Assembly (NCBI RefSeq): GCF_030936135.1
Contig: NC_082600.1
Coordinates: forward strand, 20,343,943 to 20,407,942
DNA length: 64,000 bases
Source of the DNA: Gavia stellata
Taxonomy: Eukaryota > Chordata > Aves > Gaviiformes > Gaviidae
Direction: 5' to 3'
Shown here: positions 1 to 11,400 of the stretch, piece after piece
Numbering within the stretch: position 1 is the stretch's first letter
Layout of the letters: each line of letters begins with the position of its first letter
Notes under the pieces: model-generated
Database searches by the model: none
What the model saw: the letters and a program-made list of their open reading frames with translations, nothing else
Told to the model about the DNA's origin: nothing
Program-made: the position numbers and the translations under genes

Positions 1-3000
1 ACTGAGCCAGCAGGACCTGGGAGCCCAGGGAAGACAGTGAGGGCTACGTTGGCTCGGGTGCCATTGGATCAGGTTCTTTGACCACTGCAAATTAAGGGTA
101 TAGAAACACGAAAGGGATATTAGGGAAAGCACCGGCTATTCTAAGGGGAAAAATATTTGCAGCCACATGATACAGCCCTTTAAACTGAAATAAATCTGCC
201 CCAACCCAAGAAACATTGCTCCAGTTTCATCTGTGTTCCCCCCTCCACCGACCCACCAGGAGCAGCTTTGTGGGCACGCAGCTGCTCGGAGGCTCTTCCT
301 CGCACCCCTGTCCTGGGTGACTCTGTCCATGTGCCCATGACCTTAGGGGAGCAGGAACTGCCTTTGAGAGATGATACTTGTATTAGCAGGCAGGGAAAAC
401 ATGCAGCAGCAGTGAACTGCGTGTGGAACGGTTCAGCATGGCTCTTGCTTACTCTGTGTGTATATATGTGGCAATTACATGCTATTTCAAATGCACTTTC
501 TGGTGGCAAGCTATTTATCAACAGACTATTGAACTTGTTATTTCCTAAAGCATATGGTGTGTGGCTCCTGATTGAAAAGCTGCTGTTCGGTCTCCTTGTT
601 CTTCTGCCTTACGCGGATTCTTTCCGATTTGTTTTCTTCAAGTCCTTCAACTCTAGATTGATAACTTCCATCACCTGGATAGCGGAGCTTTGTTCAACGA
701 CAACACTGTTGTTTTCGTCTGTGCTTTTTCTAAAATGGCTGTACACAGGGTGACAGAGAGAAGTACCTGGGGGCAGAGCATCAGATGCCTGAAATTCAAA
801 AGGAGGAATGTTTTCAGAATGCTCGTGTGCTTATTTGTTGGGAAACGAATAAGGACTGTGAAAAACTAAGATCATGTTTACCAGATGGGAGATGGGATAA
901 CACCAAAAGGCTACATATTATGGTTTTAATTGAATGAATCACAGGTTGTTGGTGAGAAACGTTTCTTATAATGGAAAGTGTCATCAGGGAACAAGTGATC
1001 TTGCTGCTGTCCCAGTCTGAGCACAACTCTTGCCATATTCACGCTTAATTATGAGAGATTGGTGTCTGGTCCTCTCCTTAGCCAAGTCCAGTGGGGATGG
1101 GTCCCACTCCTTTTGACAGAGATAGTGGTTTGCTGCTCATGGTATCCCATTTAAAGGGAAAGGTCAAAGAAAAACTTCCCCTTCCATGGTTAGATCACCT
1201 TCCCCCCGCCCCCCTCCACGAGGAGTCAGATGAGAATGTACCGTAAGCCGCATTCTGAAAAGAGTGGCAGTCGGGGTCTGCGCAGGGAAGCCTGCTCACC
1301 CTTACCAGTGCTGGTCCTAATGAGTATGTCATTAATTTGCGTTGTGAGGACTCCTGATGAGCCTGGTTCTGACCTATGGTCCTGCTGTTTCTCAGTGCTG
1401 TATAAACACAAACCAAAAAGGGACCATTTCCCACCTTAAAGGTTTTCTATTATAAGAAACTACCCTGTAGTACGCACAGGTTAACTGTTAGATTAGAGCC
1501 TTTTTTACAGATGGAGGAAGCGTTTCAGCTCTGCCGTTTGTCCTGTGTGGTGGGACTCACCTGGCTGGTGCGGTGTGGATGCCCTGCGTGCCGCAGGCAG
1601 ACGGCACCCCTCCATAGCCAGCAGCGAGAAACGGGCGCTCGGCGTGCAAATCAGCTCAGCCCAAGGAGTGCTCCTGACCTAGGCCAGGTGATTGCCTCTG
1701 TAAATGCCGCTCGGTCACTCTTCTGGAACTCAGACGACCAGCGCAGCTGTAGGCAGAGGTCAGCACTTTGCAGCATCCTAGATTATGTGATGCAGATCAG
1801 AGACATAACGCCAAAACAGGCCCACAGCATGGTTTCACTTAACTGGGATATGTCTAGAGCTTGATTCTGCTTGATGCTGGATATTCTTACTGTCCCTTAG
1901 GGTGAGGAGGTATTGAGGTCACCCAGTGCCATCCAGGATGGTGTGCTAGAGAAGCATGGAGGAAGCATAGAGAAGCCAGGTAGCCGATCACAAAGAGCTA
2001 CTAAAGCAGCAACAGGAATATCTTCTCTTATTTGAGACCATTTAATCTTTTTGAATGAGTAATATAATATTTATAATATTATAGTAGCTGTAATAACTTG
2101 CTTAAAAATTAAAAATAGTTAATGGGTGAAGTGGAATAAGCGTGTTTAATGTTTCTCACTGAACTGCTGCTGTACCTCCTGCTAGAAAAATTTTATTTAA
2201 ATGCATAATTTTCTCCCATTTTAAAAACGTGGACTGGAGCATACACGCTGGCTCTGTATTCCCTTCTGGATGCACATCAGGCTGATGGTATTTATAAAGC
2301 TCTCTGTCTGGTATGTGTCCTAGCTGTCTGGAGCACCACCTCCTACCGTCAGACAAATGATCACTAGGCAGAGGAAGGCATTCCAGTGAAATACATTGAT
2401 CTGCCTGGTCCTTTTCTGGGATGCAGTACTACGTCTTTTGTGGTAGGTGAATTTTGTGTATTATTTTATGTTATTAGATCAGATTTCCTTAAGTCCTGGG
2501 AGGTTAGCCCCAGGCTCAGCCCAGCTCCCAGTAAAGTGTTTCCTGCACTGCTTTCCCCATGCAGTAGAAAGTTCTACTATGCTTGAAGACCCAAACTGCT
2601 GACCACAGCCCTCAGTTGGGAACTGCTAAAGATACTGTAGACAGCTTGGACCTGTGCCATAGGGGACTTGGTGAACAGGAAAAGACACTGATTTGGATTT
2701 GATATAGTTGGGTGGTACAAAGCTTGTAAGACAGCCATGTCTTGCATTGCTGAAGAGGTGCACCAAGGCATTTTGTACAAGCAGCAGCAGTCTCCATACC
2801 ACTGAAGACTTCATGCCTGGGTAGATTGCATGGCTATTGCTAATTGAGACGTGGTAAAGCATGAATAGCTGCAGCGAGGTCATCATCTACTAGAATGAGA
2901 TGGAGATTCCTACGCAAAGTTGATAGTATTTTGCCACTCATAAACTTTGCTGAGGGATGGTTTAGCCTCGGTGTGAAATGTAAGCCTGACTGCAGGTTGG

Positions 3001-3369
3001 GTTGACTGATGGAGACGGGATAGGGAGAAAGGGAGGGCATACCTTAAAATGAAGGGACCTGCTCGGTGTAAGCAGACTTCTCAAAGCTCTGTCCTTTTCC
3101 CACCAAACTCATCTTTGCCTTCTCAGATCTTTGGCCAGTTGGTCTTTGTCAGTGGACTGATCCTGCTGCATGTGGTGAAGGCTAAGTAGAGCTATGTGTC
3201 ATATTCACAGCATTGCCAGTTCAGTATGTACAATATGGTGAAGTGAGGTAGCGTTCAAACATTTTCTGATGACTGGGGCCAGATGACTTGTAGTCAAAAA
3301 TCCTAAAAGGAGTTGATGCAGAAGATCTTTGGTCTGCTTCCATTCACTTCTTACACCTCTTGGAAATTC
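1..3369. other. Non-coding upstream DNA, nothing recognised
   Basis: No open frame here resembles a known protein, and none has convincing exon structure (open frame flanked by acceptor and donor). The stretch is of ordinary composition with a short AT-rich patch around 2050-2130. I see no RNA gene or recent transposon. The part at 2580-3060 is not clearly a repeat; an old degraded element is possible but I could not name one. Confidence 0.6.
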
Positions 3370-4015
3370 ACAATGGGTGAATGTGCGCAAAATGAAGAAC
3401 CTGAGTAACTGCAGGCAGCTTAGCCTGACATCAATCCCGGGCAAAAGAATAGAGGAACTGATAGAGGATTTAGAGAATTAAAGGTAGGGAATATAATTAA
3501 TGCCATTCAACATTCTTTTTTGGAGAATATGTCTTGTCAAACAAACCTGATTTATCTGATGAGATTGCAAGTTTGGGGGATAAGATAACTGTGTAGATAT
3601 GATATACTTAAACTTCTGTAAGGCATTTGATTTTATTCCACATGACATTATGATTAAAATATTAGTACTATATACTTTCACTGAAGCACACATTAAACGT
3701 ATTAAGAACCAGGGTAACTGACAGAGCTCAAAAAGTAGTTGTCAATAGGGAATCATCACTGAATGGGAACATTTTTAATGTAACTCTGCAGGGATCAGTC
3801 AGAGCCCCCATGCTATTCATCATTTCTGGCAGTGATCTGGAAGTAAATATAAAATTATTTCTGATAAAATTTGTGGGTGGCACGAAGATTGATGAAGTGA
3901 GAACAAGGGCAGTAGGGTACAGTGCTCTTGGTCACTTGGCTAATTGTCCCTATTGAAACAAAATTCCTTTAAATATAATTGAATAAGAAAGTTTGCATGC
4001 ATCTGGAGAGGAGCG
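3370..4015 (+). repeat. Old CR1 LINE fragment (reverse transcriptase region)
   Basis: The plus strand reads as a decayed piece of the CR1 second ORF. A segment near 3560-3640 still translates in short stretches to the conserved reverse-transcriptase block seen in CR1 as 'LDFCKAFD' (here a recognisable remnant with F-C-K-A-F-D order). The text before it matches the 'QHGF...CQTNL' region, and the text after it matches the 'GDLE...KFADD' and cysteine-poor tail regions in order. Frameshifts and stops are frequent, so it is dead. CR1 is the dominant LINE of birds and reptiles. The match is from memory of the family, not a search. The ends are approximate, and the divergence suggests an insertion that predates modern birds. 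Confidence 0.8.
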
Positions 4016-5975
4016 CAGCACAGAGCTGTTGCACAGCCTGGAAAGCAGAAGGTTTATGAGAACCCTTTCAGTCTGCTGACCTCTCGAGAGAAATGGGGCT
4101 TCCCTGGGGAAGAGGCTGTTTGCCTGCAGGATCCCTCGGCCTCCGTGTGACAGCGGTGGCGGTCCGTGGCTCGGCAGTGCTGCTGTTTGAGGAGCCTCCT
4201 TGACGAGGCTGCTGATATGAAACAAGTCTTCATCTGCAGCGCTGTGGAAGGCCTAAGGAAAATGTCGGTTTGCGACTGGTTAAATTTCTGTGTTCGGCTG
4301 TGTATCTGTGGGATCTTGAGTGTGTTTTCTCATTAACCTTTGTCCATCGGAGGTACTTGAAGATGCCCCTACACCTGTATCGCAGAAACACAGGAACCAG
4401 ACTTAGCAGTAGAGTTTAGCCTGAAAATGAGGCAGGGTCCATCCCGGTGTGACTGGCTTGTAACTCTGTCAGCACCTCCAAACTTAAACTGGGCTACAGC
4501 AGTAAAGGGCACACAGCAGTGAAATGAAAACACAGAGGTATCGCATATCCGTATCATGGCTATATTGCATTAGTGGCTTAGTGTGTAACAGAGACTCTTC
4601 TTCAGTGCAAAAGCTCCTTGCATCCGCAGTTACTTGCAGACCACAGGCGCACGTGCGTGCACTCTGCAGCATGCCAAGGCTTCTCCTCCTGGTGAGACCG
4701 AGAGAAGTTGTGTACCCAGGTACCATGTAGTGCGCCCCATTAGCAATAGGGGTATAAGGTACCACATTATGAAGAGGGCCATACCAGTGCCAAGGGCCTT
4801 CAGCAGTGGCCGGGGAGAAATGAACAGGCATAAGATTATGCACGCCTTCAGCTTTGTTACGTTAGAGATTTTGAAAAGGCAGAGGAGGTAACAGACCAAC
4901 TTCTAGTGTAGCTTTCCAGCCACAAGTTTCCCTAAGCTCAAAGAAAACAGTGTATCTTACTAAATAAATGATTAGACGTCAATGATTTTCTGCCTTCTAG
5001 AGCAGAGTTATTTGGAAGCATGAAAAGAAATTGCTGCAGCAGTATAAAACCACTGCCCTTTGCACTTGCATCTTTCCCACAGAGTAATCCTTCATTCATT
5101 GTTTGCTTAATGAGAAAAGAAAGAGGTTAATTTATAAAACCAAATAAAAAACAGACAGAAGACTTTATTTGTGGAACAAAAAACTGAATTAAATGAATAG
5201 TATGTCCATTAATGCTGCTAATTGTGCCATGCTCCACTGAGGAAAATACACAGGTCAGCTAGTACTTTGCTCTTGCTGGTGGAGTCCACAGGCCCTTTCC
5301 AGCGAGGGGCCAAGCCAGCACTCTGTGGCAAGAGATTCCAAAAAACTTCTCTTGCTTGGTGAATTAATTTCAGCTCCCAGTCTGTGACAGGTTCAGCCTC
5401 TCAGGGGTTTCTTAAATTTAATAGATAGGCGTAGGAATAATTGGCAGAGCTGATCTTGCCGGTGAATGCTGCTGTCTGAATCATTTGCAAATTCTCATGA
5501 ACATCCGCAGAGAGCTGCTGCAAGGATGAGAAAGAGGGACTCACTCCTTAATTCATTTTCCCTGCTCCAGAGAAGTCTGTCGTACCTACGTTATAATTCA
5601 GCAGTTTCTAGGCTATTTCTGTTGACTAAAGGATCTTGCAGAGGTTGGAATGAAACCCAGGTGGGGAGAAAGTTTTGCATTTCACCTGAGTCTCCTGTTG
5701 TAGCCATTTGTCTTTGCTAGTCAGTGCAAGTCGGAAATCTCCGTCATCCTGGTCGGGTAGAGAAAGTTAACGGGGAGTGGAGCAGGGTAGCTGTGTCCTG
5801 ATATATATGGGAGCGGGTTATATCTGCATGGATGATGGCTACTTGATGCTGAGGCCGGCTGGAGGCTAAAGCTGCTGTATCTCCTGCTCTTTCTTGAGTA
5901 AGCCTGCAGAGGAGCGAGGGGGCAGGGGAGACCTGGGCAAGCGTGGGTCTGTACTGGCTTGGAAAGGGTGGTCAC

Positions 5976-6020
5976 TTCATGAAGACGTCTAGGAGTAGTT
6001 CATGAAGACACCTAGGAGAG
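5976..6020. repeat. Imperfect tandem duplication, about 23 bp x 2
   Basis: The unit starting TTCATGAAGAC is present at 5976-5998 and again at 5999-6020, differing at a few bases and one indel. It is a simple local duplication, probably from replication slippage. Confidence 0.8.
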
Positions 6021-6609
6021 TAATGTTTGATTCCTTTTGGGAAGGTGGGGATTACTGTGAAGTGTAGATAAGGAAAAACATGTCTGGAAAAAAAAAAATT
6101 AAAGTTGTTTTGTTGGAATTCCTTATGATGCTTTAGAAGATTTTGTGTTGGAAAAGGCACTTTCCTCCGGACTGTGACTGAAACTAAAGAAAATGCATAA
6201 AGAAGGTTGATCTATTTACTGAACTTTACCAGCTGCCCTGTGAATGTTGAGGCTTCATGGTCTGTCTTTACCTGATGGGGCGTGACGGCTTGTAACCACC
6301 GCCCTGCTGAAAGGAGCTCGAGAGAGTTTGTTCCTCACTAACTTCCCATCGCCTTTGTCAGCCAGTCCTAAACCGTGATTTTCAGATTGTGATAGCAAGA
6401 GTGAAGAGCTAATTGTGAAAACAGTTAGTAAAAATTTAAACCAAACTGGTACCACAGAGCATGTGCAGATTTTAATGCGAAAGAAAAACCTGGAGCAGAA
6501 ATGTTTTTCCCATCCTTGTGTCAGGCAGATTCATCACTCTTGAATTTAATCTGCAATCTGTTTTATTTCTGACATGATAAAATTCTACTTCTTAACTTTA
6601 AATAAGACT

Positions 6610-6720
6610 TTTTTCTATATATATGTATTTTATGTGTATATATAATAGATATGTATAAAGTATATGTATTTATGAATATAAATGAATATATATGTATTAT
6701 GAGCATATATGTGAAAAAGT
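6610..6720. repeat. AT-rich microsatellite (TATATG/TATA type)
   Basis: Degenerate runs of TATATA, TATGTATT and TGTATATA fill this stretch. It is simple-sequence DNA and is likely to be length-variable between individuals. Confidence 0.85.
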
Positions 6721-8334
6721 ATGTAGCTGTTGCTCTGACATAGCTTACTGGCACCCAGAATTAGATGGAGTCTTTGGAAAGTGGTTTTTTTGAAATGCAG
6801 CCGTCTCTTTGTTAAGTATTCAAAGAACATTGTAATTATTGCTGTGAATATCTTTTAAATGCTCAGTGGAAAAAGTTGCAAACATTTTCGTTAGAACATG
6901 TATTTGTTTGTAACCTGTTCAATACATCACCTGTTTGTATGCCAGCTGGCTTCCTTTCAGAAATGTACTGTTGAGAAGGTTATTATTTTTTTAATCATTG
7001 TGATATATTTTTATGCTGTTGTCACACTTTAATGGAGATCCGATGCTTGCATAATATCTTCTGGAAATATTTGGGAAACATAAGACTATGCTTTTTCTGG
7101 ATATATTGGCAAAATCGTTCTTGGCTTCAGTTTGGGCATGCAAGTGATTTTCTTTCCTCCCAATTCAAAGTAACGTAGTCGTGCTTGCCAATGGTTACAT
7201 CAACACGGCAGTGTTCATTTTGTCTAGAAGGTACATAAGCTGTTATATTTTCATGTCTGAAACTGTGGCTCTGGAATGGGCTTGGGTCCTGGGGATGGAC
7301 TGCTGGGCAGGTGGAGTCCGTGGCTGACGGTGGCTCACGGGGCGAGCATCGGGTCGAAGAGGTGCCTCCGAGCGCCGTGTGCTTGCTGGCTTCTCTTTGT
7401 CTTCCCACGGAGCGACCTGTGGTTGTGGTGGTTCATCTGACAATGCTGCAAGCTGCTTGCGCCTTGCTTGAGGTTTTGAACATCTCAGGACACGTGTCAT
7501 TTTTTATGTGCGTGTTTAAACACAGGGCTGCAAGTCGGGAGGGAAGAGTGATTTTACAATATAACCAACTTCTGTATGTGAACATCATTTCAAAGGAAGT
7601 CAAGGGTTGTGCTGGTAAAGCTGAACCCCTCTCCTGGTCAGCAGCAGCCTCAGCTCCTGCCGCCTGCCCCGCTGCCTGCCTCGCCCCTTCCCGCTGGGGC
7701 ATGGGCCACCACGTGGGGTGGCTGGGCAAGACCTTCTAGTCAAGCCCAAATCAAAGTTAGGGTCTGTAAGGAATCTCCACTGGTTCCCCAGCCTCTGGGC
7801 TTGGGTAGTCAGCTGCTTTGTCCACTCAGTTTTGGTTTTTAGCTTTTCTGGTTCATTTCTGAGAGCAATGGTGATGCATTTTTTTTTTTTAGCAGAAGCT
7901 GAGATTCTCCTCTGTATCGTACTTCCTGCAGAAGGTCCTCCAGGGCTGGGGGCTCTCCAGCACCGGAGGTTGTTTGGCTTGTAGCTTTTCCCCTTTCTCT
8001 GGTTTTCCCTGCTCACTTAAAAAGTGAAGCTGCCCCCTCTTGGAAAATACCTTTTCCATGTTAAAAAGACACGGCTGTGCTTTCATGCTTGTGTCCTTTC
8101 TGGTTGTTCAGAGCAACCTCTGAACAGGGATGAGGAACCCACCTCTGTGGTGGGCTCAGGCGGGTCCCTTCCCCTCCTGAGCTCTCCCTGGACTGTGTTG
8201 TGGCCTTGAGCGGGAGGCCATGGTGTTTTACGGATGCGTTTAAAAATGGCTCATTTTTTTTTGTAGGCTATTCTGCTTAAATCCAGGACAAAACCATAGT
8301 AGATTGAAGTAGCTAAAATTGCCTGTCTGTAGTT

Positions 8335-8470
8335 AGCGTGGCGGGGGCTGTGGGCAGGATATCCTCGGCCCCCGCCGGCGAGGCTGCGTCATCCTGCCAC
8401 AGCGAGCAGACGGAGTGAGAAGAGAAACCCGAGATACACAACATGTAAATACTCCATAAATACTAGGAAT
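8335..8470. other. Small GC-rich patch with inverted repeat and CRE-like site
   Basis: A GC-rich island stands out from its AT-richer surroundings. GGCGGGGGC at 8340-8348 is the exact reverse complement of GCCCCCGCC at 8368-8376, and either arm can serve as a Sp/KLF-type GC box. A CRE/AP-1-like TGCGTCAT lies at 8385-8392, followed by an AT-rich MEF2-like segment at about 8450-8462. This resembles a small regulatory element, but function is inferred from motifs only. Confidence 0.3.
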
Positions 8471-11400
8471 TTGGCAAGGAGGCAGCAGTGGCTTCCTCTC
8501 TCCCTGAAGATACCGCCATATGCCCAGGGATGAATCCAGTTATTTCAGCAGCGCTGGCAAAACTCAATTTCGACTCCCTGCTGCTCCTGGGCTGGCACGA
8601 GCACCGGCCCCGTCTCCTCAGGGCTGGGGGGCTGCAGGGTAAGGGGCGACCAGGGAGGGCAGGGAGAAGCACCGCCATGGGCGTACCAGGACCGCTGGTG
8701 ACGGCAGCCGGGGAGCGGGGCAGGCAAGGTGGTGCATAAGGCAGTGGGCTCGGGTGAAGGGCGCTGCATCCTTGTGCATGCTGCCCCCCGATCGGTTTTG
8801 GGGTGCAGGGTCATGGCCAGCGGGGGCAGGGGGGAGCACTGGCGGCAGGATGTGTGCCCGGGCACCTCCTGCTCTTGCCCTGCACCTCCTCCTTTGGATT
8901 TTGAGATCTGATGGGAATGTGGCACAAGGTGGAATAGCTGCAGGCAAATCACTGTTATGACAGATATATTACTGCAATAAAATTATAAATTTATGGCAGT
9001 CAGAGAGCTAGGCATTTGCCCATAATGTTTCATCACTTCTGTGTATTGTCCCAGTCAGGTGGCATATAAACTAAACCGAGCTGTAGAAGAAAGAGATGGT
9101 ACTGGGTTCGCTGCGCCCTCCTGCTTAGCGCCCTGGGCCCTGGCGCTCTGCCCTGGAGCGTGGCACCGGGAGGGACTGCTGGAGCACCGAAACACAACGG
9201 GGGCTTTTGTGTGGGTTTGGATAGTGGGAAACAAGCTACTGCCACAGCACCTCCTCTGAAAGAGATTATTTATTGGCCCGTGGCAAACCTCAGGCTCACG
9301 CTCTTCAATGGCAGCACTTTTCTAGCCCCATGTTACTGCTACAAACGGAAGGTGCAAGCTGTGTTTTTTGTTTTGGGGCTTTTTTGTGGTTTTTTAAATT
9401 TTTTTTTTTCTCCTCCACAAGGAGAGGAGGTATTTCAAAACGTGGAAATGCCAGGGGTAAAAATTCACATCCAGCTCCTGGCTCCACTCTTCTGCGCATC
9501 CATACACTCTTCTCTCTCCACGCCATCTGTCTGTTGAAATTAATGCTTTAATAACCTCTGCAGGGTAATACTGCTGTTTATTTATTCCAATGTTTAAGTT
9601 CCTTTTTGACTTTCTGGGATTAAGCTGGAGTGCCCAGGTGTCCTCTTGGACTGTGAAAATCCCCAGGCTGGAGTGTCACAGGCTCTTGAAAAGGAGGAAA
9701 GTGTGGGAGACGGTGGTTTCTCCTGTGTTTTCCTTGGCTCGTTTTCCTAGCTGGGCAGGGGAGGGGAGCGAGGCCCTAGTCCCTGTGGTGTGACCCAAAG
9801 CAGAGGCAATGTACAGTGCGCAATGCCCCAGGGTCCTGATGGATCCCACCTTGCTGCTCCTCTGCTCCTGGCAGCCCTTCCCTGCCTGTTGCTCTCTGGA
9901 GTTCAAGCACAGTCTCCTCGGAGTAACCCTGGAGCTGTGAATCTTCTGACTTACATGGCAGTGTTTTTTCCTTCAGAGGTAACCAGAGCCTGAGACCACC
10001 GCACAGCAGTACTTCTTTAACAGAAGAAAAATTAGAAGTATCATAGCCCAAATAGCAACAGGCCCTCCATTTCTCATCTTGCTGTGCCACCAGGAGCATC
10101 TCCTGGGTTGGGCTCGGGGTTGTCTGGATCCCGCCTGCACCTGCAGTGTGTCCTGGGGGAAACCTCTTACTTTCTACCACCTGTAGTTTCTTTGTTGCAT
10201 TCTCTTTCCTATCTGTGTGTGTGGGGTTTGTTTGGGTTTTTTTGGCTCCAGTCTAGTGTGTGACACAGCATTGCTACATGGTTTTTGCTGCTGGTCACTG
10301 CATCTAAGAAACTCCCTGGTGCTTCCAGCTGATACCACCACCGTGTCTCACCCCAAATCCGTGGCTGTGATCTTCCTACCAGCCATCACCGTCCTTTTTC
10401 TGCCAAGGTCTTCCCTCAGCCATGCCAGGCCGTGGTGGATACCACATTTATCTGGAGACTGTTGTGCTCGTTAGCCAGTAATTGTCAGAATAATCGCTTT
10501 GTGATAACTGTGTGGTATCAAGCAGGGTTCACGCAGACAGATTCCCCTGCGTATCCCACTGGTTTGCCTGCCCTGGCACCCTTTGGGTGTCCACTTGGCT
10601 GCCAGGGAGCTCACCTCCTCCTGTCAGTTTGCACACCTGGAGATGGTGCTTTCTTTCCCGCCTGTCTGGATAAAGTATGTCCTTTTTATTTTGCATCCTG
10701 GAGCCTTTAATTACTCTCAACAAGTCCCTTTCACACTTTGAAAATCCTGTAGCAATTTCAATTTGAATTGCTTTCTCTGAGGCTTCTGTTTAGATGAGTG
10801 CACCTGCTCTGGGGTCCCACTGGTAATTGGGCTGTAATAGTTATGATCCTTTAAATGCACTTAAGGTACCATGAGCTTTAAGAATTGATAACAATGCAAT
10901 CTGGCATCTCAGCACCAGTGTTGTCTTGTCTCCGAGCTGAGCATTTTGGTTTTAATTGTATTGGTTTGCCATTTGTGAAAATTACGAATATTAGCACGTT
11001 GTAGAACTTGGATGTATTTAATTAAATGCTGCCCTGTGCTCCCATACGTATCCTGCAGGTCTGGGTCCTGGGCTGCTCCTCAGTTCCCGCTCTGTCAAAC
11101 CGCTGCTGAGTTCAGTGGGAGTTTTGCCAGAACAAGGCCCTAAAAAAGAAGTATGGCTCATTTGAGCAGTTGTGCTCATTTGTGCTCCAGCCCAGGCTCA
11201 CGTTAAAAGGATATTAAACAAAAAATACTAAAGAACCTACTTGTCTTGTCCTTGCCCAGAGCAAATCTTTATCCTGGGACTGGTCCAGCAGGTTAAAGAT
11301 GGCATTTCCTCTGGTTCATGTGTTACCTAGGATTTTGTATTGCGGATGCCATGAATAGATCAAAGCTTTTAAAGTTCTCTGCTGCCTTAATTCCCCTCTA

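Larger units (their letters stand above)
4016..8334. other. Non-coding DNA with one AT microsatellite and one short duplication
   Basis: I see no gene in this stretch. It contains a 23-bp imperfect tandem duplication (5976-6020) and an AT-rich simple-sequence patch (about 6610-6720), both listed separately. Open frames of 60-140 codons around 7.2-8.0 kb overlap one another on both strands in a moderately GC-rich patch and have no recognisable domain, so I read them as chance. Confidence 0.6.
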
